A DNA stretch of 64,000 nucleotides from NCBI GenBank assembly GCA_038321965.1, contig JBBQFL010000001.1:62001-126000 (forward strand). The letters are read 5' to 3'. Shown here piece after piece: positions 1-8,076 of the stretch. A program made the position numbers and the translations under genes. Positions within the stretch are counted from its first letter, which is position 1, and each line of letters begins with the position of its first letter. The stretch comes from UKL13-2 sp038321965 (GTDB taxonomy: Bacteria > Pseudomonadota > Gammaproteobacteria > Burkholderiales > Usitatibacteraceae). The notes below the pieces were generated by a model, which worked only from the letters and a program-made list of their open reading frames with translations, did not search any database and was not told where the DNA came from.

Positions 1-687
1 GATATTAACCAGAAAGCCATCCGGACCAAGTGCCGCCAATATTTTTGCTGAAACCAGATGCCGCGTGTCGGGACCACCGGCACTGGCGACAACGAGGAAA
101 TCCGCCCAGCGTGCCAGCTCCTCAAGTGATGACTCATAAATAAATGCCACATCATCCACCCGGCGACGATTGTGATAACGAATGTCCATGTCAAACCCGG
201 ACGCGCGTTTCGCAATCGCGCGGCCGATGCGTCCCAGTCCGAGAATGCCCAGGCGTTTGCCACTCACCCGCGTCTGCAGCGCAAACGCACCGCGCTGCCA
301 GTCACCTCGGCGCACGAATCGTTCTGACGCTGACATGCCGCGCGCTACATCGATCAGCAAGCCAAATGCCGTATCGGCCACGCAGTCGTTGAGAACGTCG
401 GGCGTGTTGCCGACCAGGATGCCGTGTTGCGCAGCGGCGGCGAGATCAATCGTGTCGACGCCCACGCCAAAACTGGAAATCACTTTCAGGCTCGGCAGCG
501 CCTTGATCAGTGCTGCATCGGCTCCCCATCGCGCAGAGGTTGCGAGCCCGATAAATTCAGCGCCATGCGCTGCCAGATACGTGGTTTGATCCGCCTCCTT
601 CCACAATTGATGAACATCGAACTCGGCGGCCAACGCCTTTTCGAGAGACGGCATGTAAGCGCCTTTTTGTAATATGCGATGTTTCAT
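1..687 (-). CDS. D-2-hydroxyacid dehydrogenase (3' part missing)
   Basis: The first 229 codons are in the window; the C-terminus lies beyond base 1. The product resembles NAD(P)-dependent D-2-hydroxyacid dehydrogenases of the glyoxylate/hydroxypyruvate reductase type. The Rossmann nucleotide-binding motif GLGRIGRAIA is near residue 150. Before it come VGVDTIDLAAA and NDCVADTAFGLLI, which are typical of the substrate/cofactor domain hinge. The ATG at 687 is the first good start. The gene is last in a co-directional sugar-acid operon, 109 bp after the HpcH/HpaI aldolase. A reductase for glycolaldehyde, glyoxylate or a related short product would fit there (inference). The exact substrate cannot be read from the sequence. 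Confidence 0.85.
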   Translation of the reverse strand, partial: MKHRILQKGAYMPSLEKALAAEFDVHQLWKEADQTTYLAAHGAEFIGLATSARWGADAALIKALPSLKVISSFGVGVDTIDLAAAAQHGILVGNTPDVLNDCVADTAFGLLIDVARGMSASERFVRRGDWQRGAFALQTRVSGKRLGILGLGRIGRAIAKRASGFDMDIRYHNRRRVDDVAFIYESSLEELARWADFLVVASAGGPDTRHLVSAKILAALGPDGFLVNI

Positions 688-796
688 TTGTCATCCTGGA
701 AACGGCGAAGTGGTCGCGGTGCTTCAATTCTAGTCACTCTTTGGGCGAAACGAATTCCTCAGCTTCCGTAACCGGCGCACGTGCAACAATGCTCGA

Positions 797-1570
797 TTAG
801 TTTTTGAATTTATCGCGCAACGCCTGCGTCGCACCGCGAAACACGCCCAGATCGCTGCCAACGGCGACGAACGTGCAACCCCACTCGATATACCGGCGTG
901 CGTCCACTTCCGCCGGCGCCAGAATACCGCTGGGTTTTCCGTTGGCGCGGGCACGCTCAAGCAGATGCTTGATCACAGCTTGTACTTCCGGATGGCCGGG
1001 ATTGCCCAGATGCCCCAACGCGGCAGACAAATCACCAGGCCCGACAAAAACACCATCGACGCCGTCGACTTGTGCAATCGCATCTACTGCATCGATACCG
1101 GCGCGGCTTTCGATCTGCACCATCACCGCAATGTGATCGTTGATGGTTGCGAAATAATCGGGCACCGTGCCGTAGCGGTTATTGCGCTGCGAGACTGAGA
1201 TGCCGCGAATACCCGCAGGCGGATAACGCGTTGCAGCGACGGCATTGCGTGCCTGTTCGGCCGACTCGATAAACGGGATGAGGAAATTGTGAAAGCCAGC
1301 GTCGAGCAGGCGCTTGATGATCACCGGCTCATTCCATGGCGGACGCACTACTGGTGCGCTAACGCTGTCTTTCAGCGCCATCAACTGCGGGATCAGCGTG
1401 GGGACATCGTTGGGCGAATGCTCGGCGTCGAGCAGTAACCAATCAAAGCCGGCGAGGCCGAGCACCTCCGCCGTGATTGGGTTGGCGAGAGAACACCAGC
1501 AGCCGATGAGCTGTTTGTTGGCCAGCAGATCGCGTCTAAACGAATTCGGTGGGGTTTGATAGGCGGGCAT
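797..1570 (-). CDS. HpcH/HpaI-family class II aldolase
   Basis: A 257-residue cytosolic, divalent-metal-dependent aldolase of the HpcH/HpaI (GarL, RhmA, HpaI) family, which cleaves 2-keto-3-deoxy acids to pyruvate plus an aldehyde. Family hallmarks are LLLDAEHSPND, the metal-site stretch VQIESRAGID and VFVGPGDLSAALG. The start is set at the ATG at 1570, which has GGAAAC just upstream. An in-frame ATG 60 bases further up would overlap the preceding Bug gene. The gene follows that Bug gene by 17 bases. With the DapA-family enzyme upstream, the cluster could split a 2-keto-3-deoxy aldonate by aldol cleavage as well as by dehydration (inference). The substrate is unresolved. Confidence 0.88.
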   Translation of the reverse strand: MPAYQTPPNSFRRDLLANKQLIGCWCSLANPITAEVLGLAGFDWLLLDAEHSPNDVPTLIPQLMALKDSVSAPVVRPPWNEPVIIKRLLDAGFHNFLIPFIESAEQARNAVAATRYPPAGIRGISVSQRNNRYGTVPDYFATINDHIAVMVQIESRAGIDAVDAIAQVDGVDGVFVGPGDLSAALGHLGNPGHPEVQAVIKHLLERARANGKPSGILAPAEVDARRYIEWGCTFVAVGSDLGVFRGATQALRDKFKN

Positions 1571-1587
1571 ATTGTTTCCGTTTGTCG

Positions 1588-2568
1588 TTAGTCGAGTTGC
1601 GCGCCAGAGGCTTTGGCGGCCTTCGACCATTTGGTGATTTCAGCTTGTATGAATTCAGTGAATTGCTGCTGTGTGCCCGCCACCACCACGAAGCCTTGTG
1701 CTTGCAAGCGCTGTTTGATTTCGGGCAGGTTCATCGCCTTGACCGTCGCGTCGTTGAGTTTCTGTAACACATCCTTGGGTGTTCCCGCCGGTGCGCTAAG
1801 CCCAAACCACGAGACGGCCGAGAAACCTGCGTATCCTGATTCGGCGATTGTCGGTACATTCGGATAAGCAGGATTGCGCTCCAGACTGGCGACGGCAAGT
1901 CCACGCAGTTTGCCACCCTGTACCTGCGGCAGTGCATTGTCCTGATTGATAAACAGGATGGGAACCTGGCCTGCGATGGTATCGGTAATTGCAGGACCTC
2001 CACCCTTGTACGGCACATGAACCAGGCTGATGCCCGATGCGAGCTCAAGCATCTTCATCGCCAGGTGTCCCGATGAGCCGCTGCCCGAACTGGCGTGCGA
2101 GTACTTGCCCGGATTGGCTTTGACGAGCGCAATGAATTCGGCAAATGTCTTGACCGGGAATTCGGGATTCACCACCAGCACATTGGGGCCGGTGGCAAGT
2201 AGCGACACGTGCGCAAAATCCTTGTCGGCAAACGGCATGCTGCGATAGAGCGAATAGTTGATCGCGTTAGAACCCACGCCGGAGGCCAGCAACGTGTAGC
2301 CGTCCGGTGCGGCCTTGGCGACGAAGTCCGCGCCGATATTGCCATTGGCACCGCCCTTGTTTTCGATGATCACCGGCTGCCCTAACGACTTGGACAGCTC
2401 CTGCGCGAGTTGCCGACCGATGGCATCGGTGCTGCCGCCCGGCGGGAAGGGGACAACGAGCTTGATGGTTTTCGCGGGCCAGGCTTGCGCGTGTAGCGCA
2501 GTTGCGCCCATGAAGCCAAGAGACGCGATCAACGCGGTGGCTAAGAGTTTGCTGAGGCGGTTTTGCAT
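1588..2568 (-). CDS. Bug-family (TTT) periplasmic solute-binding protein 1
   Basis: A 326-residue tripartite-tricarboxylate-type (Bug) receptor. Residues 1-29 form a Sec signal peptide ending in ALHAQA. The Bug signature follows: VVPFPPGGSTDAIGR, then NKGGANGNIG and the VPYKGGGPAI stretch that helps form the ligand pocket. The start at 2568 has GGAG at good spacing; upstream in-frame ATGs lack this. No TctA/TctB membrane subunits are nearby. Orphan Bug proteins are common in Bordetella-like betaproteobacteria and may act as extracytoplasmic sensors or feed distant permeases. The operon context suggests an aldonate or other carboxylate ligand (inference). Confidence 0.92.
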   Translation of the reverse strand: MQNRLSKLLATALIASLGFMGATALHAQAWPAKTIKLVVPFPPGGSTDAIGRQLAQELSKSLGQPVIIENKGGANGNIGADFVAKAAPDGYTLLASGVGSNAINYSLYRSMPFADKDFAHVSLLATGPNVLVVNPEFPVKTFAEFIALVKANPGKYSHASSGSGSSGHLAMKMLELASGISLVHVPYKGGGPAITDTIAGQVPILFINQDNALPQVQGGKLRGLAVASLERNPAYPNVPTIAESGYAGFSAVSWFGLSAPAGTPKDVLQKLNDATVKAMNLPEIKQRLQAQGFVVVAGTQQQFTEFIQAEITKWSKAAKASGAQLD

Positions 2569-2748
2569 GGCGGTCTCCATTGGCTCTTGTCGATATTCGC
2601 GTGGCAAGTCCTAGTGCGTAAAATGTTTAGAACGCCATTCTGCGCGGTTGCTGGCGGCAAAATCCTTGTAAAGGCGCGCGGATACTGGAGTTTTGTTGGA
2701 AATCCAATAATATCGTCGTTCTTGCGAAGTCAAATGTCCGTAAAACGA

Positions 2749-2857
2749 CTCCTTCCCCCGCAGTTGTGGGGGAACCGGGATGGGGGTTGCTCATTTATGC
2801 GTGTTGCCTGCCCGCATCGACCCCATCCCGGCCTTCCCCTGTTTCCAGGGGAAGGAG
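2749..2857. repeat. Imperfect long inverted repeat (MITE/REP-like)
   Basis: A 109-base element with two related arms in inverted orientation. The left arm (2749-2786) runs CTCCTTCCCCC ... GGGGGAA ... GGGATGGGG. The right arm (2819-2857) is its imperfect reverse complement, ending GGGGAAGGAG. Each arm also carries a C-run/G-run internal dyad, so the whole can fold as a nested cruciform. It fills most of the gap between the dehydrogenase and the first Bug gene. It could attenuate transcription or stabilise mRNA ends within the operon. I saw no second copy in this window. Confidence 0.7.
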
Positions 2858-2863
2858 AGATTG

Positions 2864-4294
2864 TCATGCCAACGTATACGCCGTCTTCACCGTCGTATAA
2901 AACTCTGCCGCATATCGCCCCTGCTCTCTCGGCCCATAGCTCGAACCTTTACGGCCACCGAACGGCACGTGGTAATCCACACCCGCCGTCGGCACATTCA
3001 CCATCACCATCCCCGCCTGAATGTGTCGCTTGAAATGCGTGGCGTACTTCAACGAAGTCGTACAGATACCGGCAGACAAACCGAACTCTGTATCGTTGGC
3101 GAGCATCAACGCTTCATCGTAATCCTTCGCGCGGACGACCGATGCGACCGGCCCGAAAATTTCTTCGCGACAGATACGCATATTGTTGTCGCAATTCGTG
3201 AACAGCGCGGGTGAAAAATAGAAACCTTCCTTCTCACGCTTGAGACGTTCACCGCCGCACGCGAGTGTTGCACCTTCACTCTTGCCGATGGCGATGTAGC
3301 GCTCGTTTTGTTCTAGTTGTTTGACATCGACGACGGGGCCGATCTGTGTTTTCGCGTCACGTGCGTCGCCGACCACCAGGTTCCGAGTACGCTCGGTGAG
3401 GCGCTGCACAAACGCATCGTGAATGCCAGCGGTGACGATGATGCGGCTCGACGCCGTACAACGCTGACCGGTGGAATAGAACGATCCCTGCACCGCGACT
3501 TCAACCGCCTGTTCCAGATTGGCATCATCGAGCACCACCAGCGGATTCTTGCCGCCCATTTCCAGCTGCATCTTGGCCATACGTTTCAACGCCGATGCGC
3601 CGATGTTTTTGCCGGTGGCAACCGAGCCCGTGAAGCTGATTGCGTCGACCTCTTCATGATCGACCATCGCCTGACCAGCCACCGAGCCGCGACCGATCAG
3701 CAGATTGAACACACCCGCTGGCAATCCGGCGCGGGAAATGATTTCTGCCAATGCCCACGAACAGCCGGGCACCAGATCAGCGGGTTTGAACACCACGCAG
3801 TTGCCGAACGCCAGTGCCGGTGCAATCTTCCACGCCGGAATCGCAATCGGAAAATTCCATGGCGCGATCATCGCCACCACGCCCAGCGGTTCGCGCGTCA
3901 CCTCCACGCCAATGCCGGGCCGCACAGAGCCGATGATTTCGCCACCAACACGCAGCGCCTCACCGGCAAAGAATTTGAATATCTGCCCGGCGCGTCCCGC
4001 CTCGCCGATACCTTCGGGCAGTGTCTTGCCTTCTTCGCGGGCCAGCAGATTACCCAGTTCAGTTTTACGCGCGAGGATTTCCGTGCCGATGGCGTCAAGC
4101 ACATCGAACCGCTGCTGCGGCGTCGTGAGCGACCATGCCGGAAAAGCCGCGCGCGCCGCCGAGACCGCACGACCTACATCAGCGATATCCGCCTACGTGT
4201 ATTCATCAATCACATCGGATGTATCGGAAGGATTGATATTCGGTGTGGCGCGCAAGCTGTTGACCCATTCGCCAGCGATATAGTTACTTTTCAT
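2864..4294 (-). pseudogene. Ketoglutarate-semialdehyde dehydrogenase-like ALDH with in-frame amber stop
   Basis: A full-length (476-codon) NAD(P) aldehyde dehydrogenase frame resembling alpha-ketoglutaric semialdehyde (2,5-dioxovalerate) dehydrogenase, the last step of non-phosphorylating aldonate breakdown. The ATG at 4294 shares one base with the upstream Bug stop (TAATG), as expected for coupled translation. Codon 34 (4195-4193) is TAG inside an otherwise continuous N-terminal domain (...DVIDEYT, stop, ADIADVGRAVSAARAAF...). A CAG-to-TAG change would explain it. After the stop everything is intact: PWNFP, the catalytic Glu in LEMGGKNP, the nucleophile Cys in GQRCTASSR. The next ATG is at 4102, which would lose about 64 residues. 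It may be a nonsense mutant, a suppressed stop, an N-terminally truncated enzyme or a sequence error. Confidence 0.85.
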
Positions 4295-5268
4295 TAGTCA
4301 GCCTTGATGTTGGCGCCCTTGACCACTTTTGCCCATTTAGCAATTTCGGATTTCTGGAATGCTGCAAATTCTTCGGGAGAGTTGCCGACGGTATCGAGCC
4401 CCAGCCCTTCGAAGCGCTCGCGCACGTCTGGCATGTTCAGGATTTTCACCAACTCGGTACTCAGCTTTTGAACAATTTCCTTCGGTGTACCTGCTGGCGC
4501 AAAGATGCCCTGCCAAGAAACGACTTCATAGCCCGGAACCCCGGCCTCGTTCAGCGTGGGAATACTGTCGTAACCCTTAACGCGTTTGCTCGAAGTAATC
4601 CCTAACGCTTTCACTGTGCCGGCCCTGATTTGCGGCCCGGCGACGATCATGGTGTCAAACATCATCGTCACCTGTCCGCCCATCACGTCCTGAATCGCCG
4701 GTGCGCTGCCTTTGTAGGGCACATGCACCATGTCGATGTTTGCCATGTTTTTGAACAACTCGCCGGAAAGATGTTGCGAGGTGCCTGCGCCCGCGGAGGC
4801 AAAATTCACTGTTCCTGGTTTGGCTTTGCTCTGTGCGATGAACTCGGCGAGATTCTTGGCAGGGTTGCTCGGATGCACGATCAGTACATTGGCGTTGGTG
4901 CCAATCAGTGTGATCGGTACAAAATCCTTCACCGCGTCGTACGGCATCTTCGAGTACATGCTGGGGTTGATCGCATGCGAGCTGATGGTGCCGCCCAGAA
5001 TCGTGTAGCCGTCGGGCGCCGACTTGGCCACGAAATCCGAACCGATATTGCCACCGGCACCGGGCTTGTTGTCGACCAGCACCTGCTGGCCGAGGCTCAC
5101 GGAAAGCTTTTGCGCAATGACGCGGGCAAGTGTGTCGGTGGTACCACCGGGTGGAAATGGGACGATGTACTTGATTGGTTTCGATGGCCATTTGTCTTGG
5201 GCAACTGCAGGGGCTGCAATCGCGCAAATCGCGGCAAGCAAGACGGCAATCAGTGGTGTTGATTTCAT
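4294..5268 (-). CDS. Bug-family (TTT) periplasmic solute-binding protein 2
   Basis: A 324-residue second Bug receptor, clearly paralogous to the one at 1588-2568 but divergent in sequence. It has a Sec signal peptide ending near AAPAVAQ, then YIVPFPPGGTTDTLAR, NKPGAGGNIG and VPYKGSAPAIQDV. A GGAGCAG ribosome site precedes the ATG at 5268. Its stop overlaps the following aldehyde dehydrogenase start by one base. It lies 28 bases after the dehydratase gene in the same operon. Two different Bug proteins in one catabolic operon suggest two related ligands, or one sensing and one uptake role (inference). Confidence 0.93.
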   Translation of the reverse strand: MKSTPLIAVLLAAICAIAAPAVAQDKWPSKPIKYIVPFPPGGTTDTLARVIAQKLSVSLGQQVLVDNKPGAGGNIGSDFVAKSAPDGYTILGGTISSHAINPSMYSKMPYDAVKDFVPITLIGTNANVLIVHPSNPAKNLAEFIAQSKAKPGTVNFASAGAGTSQHLSGELFKNMANIDMVHVPYKGSAPAIQDVMGGQVTMMFDTMIVAGPQIRAGTVKALGITSSKRVKGYDSIPTLNEAGVPGYEVVSWQGIFAPAGTPKEIVQKLSTELVKILNMPDVRERFEGLGLDTVGNSPEEFAAFQKSEIAKWAKVVKGANIKAD

Positions 5269-5296
5269 GTGCTCTGCTCCTCAGCGGTCATTTTTA

Positions 5297-7036
5297 TTAG
5301 TGAATTTCCGGGTCTGGTGTCGCATGTTCTGGCGACGCGCCGTCTTCCAGAAAATCGAAGTCGCAGCCTTTGTCGGCCTGCGTCACGTGCTTAAGATACA
5401 GCGTCCCGAAGCCGCGCGTGTAATGCGGCTTGGGGGGTGTCCATGCGGCGCGGCGGCGCTCCAGTTCTGCCTCGCTAACCTTCAGATTGAGACTGCGATG
5501 GGCGACATCGAGCTCAATGATGTCGCCATCCTGCACAAATGCCAGCGGACCGCCGACGTGCGACTCCGGCGCAATGTGCAGTACACAGGCGCCGTAGCTG
5601 GTGCCGCTCATGCGCGCATCCGAGATGCGCAGCATGTCGCGCACGCCCTGCGCGAGCAATTTTTTCGGCAGCGGCAATTGTCCCCACTCAGGCATGCCCG
5701 GCGCGCCTTGCGGACCGGCACTTTGCAGCACGATCACCGAATCCTTGTCTATATCAAGATGCTCGTCGTCGATGCGCGCGGCCATGTCGTTGTAATCGCG
5801 AAATACTACAGCGCGACCACTGTGCTTTTTGAACTGTGCTTCCATTGCCGCCGGTTTGATGACCGCGCCGTTTGGCGCCAGATTGCCGTGCAGCACCGCA
5901 AGGCCGTCGGAGGCAACCAGTGGATTGCTTCGCGGACGAATCACATCGTCGTGATAAACAGTGGCGCCGGCAATGTTCTCGCCGAGCGTGCGGCCGTTGA
6001 CAGTGATCACGCTCGTATCGAGCAGATCGGTGAGCTGGGCCAGCATGCCGCGCAGTCCGCCGGCGTAATAGAAGTCTTCCATCAAATATTTGCCTGACGG
6101 ACGGATGTTGGCCAGTACCGGCGTATTGCGGGCGAGTGCATCGAAGCGGGCAAGATCGAGCGAGACACCAGCACGACGCGCCAGCGCAATCATGTGCACG
6201 ATCGCATTGGTCGAGCCACCCAGCGCCAGCACCGTGGTGACGCCGTTATCGATGGCACGGGAATCAACGACATCGCGTATGCATAAGTCCTCCCACACCA
6301 TATCGACTATGCGTTTGCCGGTCAGCGTCGCCATTTGCGCGTGACGCGAATCTGGCGCGGGGATCGATGCGGCGCCGGGCAAGGTCAAACCCATTGCCTC
6401 GGCCGCACTCGTCATCGTCGATGCGGTGCCCATGGTCATGCAGTGTCCCGGTGAGCGCGCGATGCCTTCTTCCACGCCCTGCCATTCCTCTTCGGTGATA
6501 TTGCCCGCGCGCAGCTCCGCCCAATATTTCCAGGTGTCACTGCCGCTGCCCAGATAGTTGCCCTTGAAATCACCGCGCAACATCGAGCCTGCCGGCATGA
6601 AAATGGAGGGCAGGTTCATCGACAACGCGCCCATGATCAAGGCCGGCGTGGTTTTGTCGCATCCGCCCATCAGCACGCAGCCGTCGATCGGATAACTGCG
6701 CAGCAACTCCTCGGCTTCCATCGCCAGCAGATTGCGATAAAGCATGGTGGTGGGTTTCTGGAACGGCTCGGATAGCGAGATCGCCGGCATCTCCACCGGA
6801 AAGCCGCCCGCCTGCCAGATGCCGCGCTTCACTTCTTCCGCGCGCTGCCGGAAATGGCTGTGGCAGGGATTGATGTCGCTCCAGGTGTTGATGATGGCGA
6901 TCACCGGCTTGCCCGCGTAATCCGAGCGGTGATAGCCCATCTGCGCCGTGCGCGAACGATGTCCGAACGAGCGAAGATCGTTAACGCCGTACCAGCGGTG
7001 GCTGCGCAAGGTTTCCGGTGTTTTACGGGTTTTCAT
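5297..7036 (-). CDS. IlvD/Edd-family aldonate dehydratase (L-arabinonate-dehydratase-like)
   Basis: A 579-residue Fe-S dehydratase of the IlvD/Edd superfamily. The length equals that of rhizobial L-arabinonate dehydratase, and the protein looks closest to the pentonate/hexonate branch. It would convert an aldonate to its 2-keto-3-deoxy acid. Cluster-ligand cysteines are visible in NPCHSH, GGCDKTTPA and SPGHCMTMGTASTM. The C-terminal ISDARMSGTSYG motif of the active site is present. The start overlaps the upstream DapA-family stop by four bases (ATGA), indicating coupling. The true substrate (arabinonate, xylonate, fuconate, galactonate) cannot be decided by eye. Confidence 0.9.
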   Translation of the reverse strand: MKTRKTPETLRSHRWYGVNDLRSFGHRSRTAQMGYHRSDYAGKPVIAIINTWSDINPCHSHFRQRAEEVKRGIWQAGGFPVEMPAISLSEPFQKPTTMLYRNLLAMEAEELLRSYPIDGCVLMGGCDKTTPALIMGALSMNLPSIFMPAGSMLRGDFKGNYLGSGSDTWKYWAELRAGNITEEEWQGVEEGIARSPGHCMTMGTASTMTSAAEAMGLTLPGAASIPAPDSRHAQMATLTGKRIVDMVWEDLCIRDVVDSRAIDNGVTTVLALGGSTNAIVHMIALARRAGVSLDLARFDALARNTPVLANIRPSGKYLMEDFYYAGGLRGMLAQLTDLLDTSVITVNGRTLGENIAGATVYHDDVIRPRSNPLVASDGLAVLHGNLAPNGAVIKPAAMEAQFKKHSGRAVVFRDYNDMAARIDDEHLDIDKDSVIVLQSAGPQGAPGMPEWGQLPLPKKLLAQGVRDMLRISDARMSGTSYGACVLHIAPESHVGGPLAFVQDGDIIELDVAHRSLNLKVSEAELERRRAAWTPPKPHYTRGFGTLYLKHVTQADKGCDFDFLEDGASPEHATPDPEIH

Positions 7037-7971
7037 GCGGCTTTGTTGAGTGCCAGATTACGATCAAATGCCAATAGTGCCTTGGCCACCGGCTCGACTT
7101 GAACACGCTCCGCTGCGGTAAGCCCCGTCAGCATCGGCAGCATCGGCCCCATGTCGGCAATGCCGGCCAGTGTGATGCCATCGTGCAGCACCCGAATTGG
7201 TGAAATGCCGTCGCGACAGTCTTCGAACGCCATATAGACCGAGCGCACGGCTTCGGCTTCTTCATACCGTTTTGCTTTCAACAGCGCCAGCAATTGCATG
7301 GTGCCGTTTGGCGCCACACAGATGGAGCCTGAAGTGAAGCTGGTGAGGCCAAAATCGCGCAGATGCACGATGGCAGGACGCTCGCCGATGCCGGACACGA
7401 TATAGCGGACATCGACCGCGTCGCAAAGTGCGCGCAGGTAATCGTCCTTCGCCGGATCGACCCTGACCGGCGCGTACTTGACGCTTGCCACGCGGCCCTC
7501 ATCGACTAGTGCCTTGAGGGTTGCTGGCTTCAAGTAAGGGTCGGACTTGATGTAAACGACCGCAGGTTTTCCCATCGCGTCCGTGATGCGCCGGATGCCG
7601 ATGCCCAAGCCCTCATCCGTAAATGGGAAGGTCATCGGCAACACCATCGCAGTTGGATATTTGCTGGCTTTGATGATGGCGGCCTGATCGATGGCCTTGC
7701 CGTAGTCAGGGCCAAGGGAGGGCAGTATCCAAGTATCCGGCCCGGCCGCCTCGGCCAGGAAATCCAGCGTGGCCGCATATTCAGAAAGAGGGATGTGATA
7801 AAAATTGGCGTTACCGCCGTACATTATGGAGCGAACGCCGCCGGATTCCAGGTGGGTGATCAGCGCGCGATTGGCGTCTTTATTTAAGGAAAAATCGGCG
7901 TGGCGCGCCATCGGCGGGACGGCGATAACGGAGCGAAGCAGATCTTCTTTGGTGACGGGTGTGGTTTTCAT
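7033..7971 (-). CDS. DapA/KdgD-family lyase (dihydrodipicolinate synthase superfamily)
   Basis: A 312-residue TIM-barrel class I enzyme of the DHDPS/NAL superfamily. The likely Schiff-base lysine is in AVVYIKSD. In this setting the family acts as a 2-keto-3-deoxy-aldonate dehydratase or aldolase. Dehydration would give ketoglutarate semialdehyde, the substrate of the dehydrogenase gene further down. The ATG at 7971 has GGAG six bases upstream; a longer in-frame start would cover the promoter and operator, so it is rejected. It is the first gene of the operon and overlaps the dehydratase by four bases. Confidence 0.87.
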   Translation of the reverse strand: MKTTPVTKEDLLRSVIAVPPMARHADFSLNKDANRALITHLESGGVRSIMYGGNANFYHIPLSEYAATLDFLAEAAGPDTWILPSLGPDYGKAIDQAAIIKASKYPTAMVLPMTFPFTDEGLGIGIRRITDAMGKPAVVYIKSDPYLKPATLKALVDEGRVASVKYAPVRVDPAKDDYLRALCDAVDVRYIVSGIGERPAIVHLRDFGLTSFTSGSICVAPNGTMQLLALLKAKRYEEAEAVRSVYMAFEDCRDGISPIRVLHDGITLAGIADMGPMLPMLTGLTAAERVQVEPVAKALLAFDRNLALNKAA

Positions 7972-8002
7972 TCGCGGCTCCGGATCAGGCTGAAGTGATG
8001 TT

Positions 8003-8024
8003 TGAATGGTAGCGCTAACATTCA
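8003..8024. promoter_or_regulatory. LacI-family operator palindrome
   Basis: A 22-bp inverted repeat with a single mismatched pair: TGAATGgTAGC followed by GCTAaCATTCA. The core TAGCGCTA with flanking A/T is typical for LacI/GntR-type regulators. It begins two bases downstream of the -10 box and covers the predicted transcription start, so binding should block initiation. The LacI-family gene next door is the obvious regulator. Confidence 0.85.
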
Positions 8025-8026
8025 AA

Positions 8027-8055
8027 ATGTTAAGCGACTGTCGCACTCCTGTCAA
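8027..8055 (-). promoter_or_regulatory. Sigma70 promoter of the sugar-acid operon
   Basis: On the minus strand TTGACA (8055-8050) is followed by a 17-base spacer and TAACAT (8032-8027). The -35 is a perfect consensus and the -10 is close to it. It lies 56 bases upstream of the first operon ATG (7971) and within the 105-base gap after the lacI-like gene. Confidence 0.85.
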
Positions 8056-8076
8056 GGTGCAGGCCCCAAACTCAGC

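Noticed and set aside
3317..4297. 326-codon open frame on the plus strand
   Set aside because: It is antisense to the aldehyde dehydrogenase, has a His/Arg-rich composition with no known motif, and arises from codon bias of the true gene.
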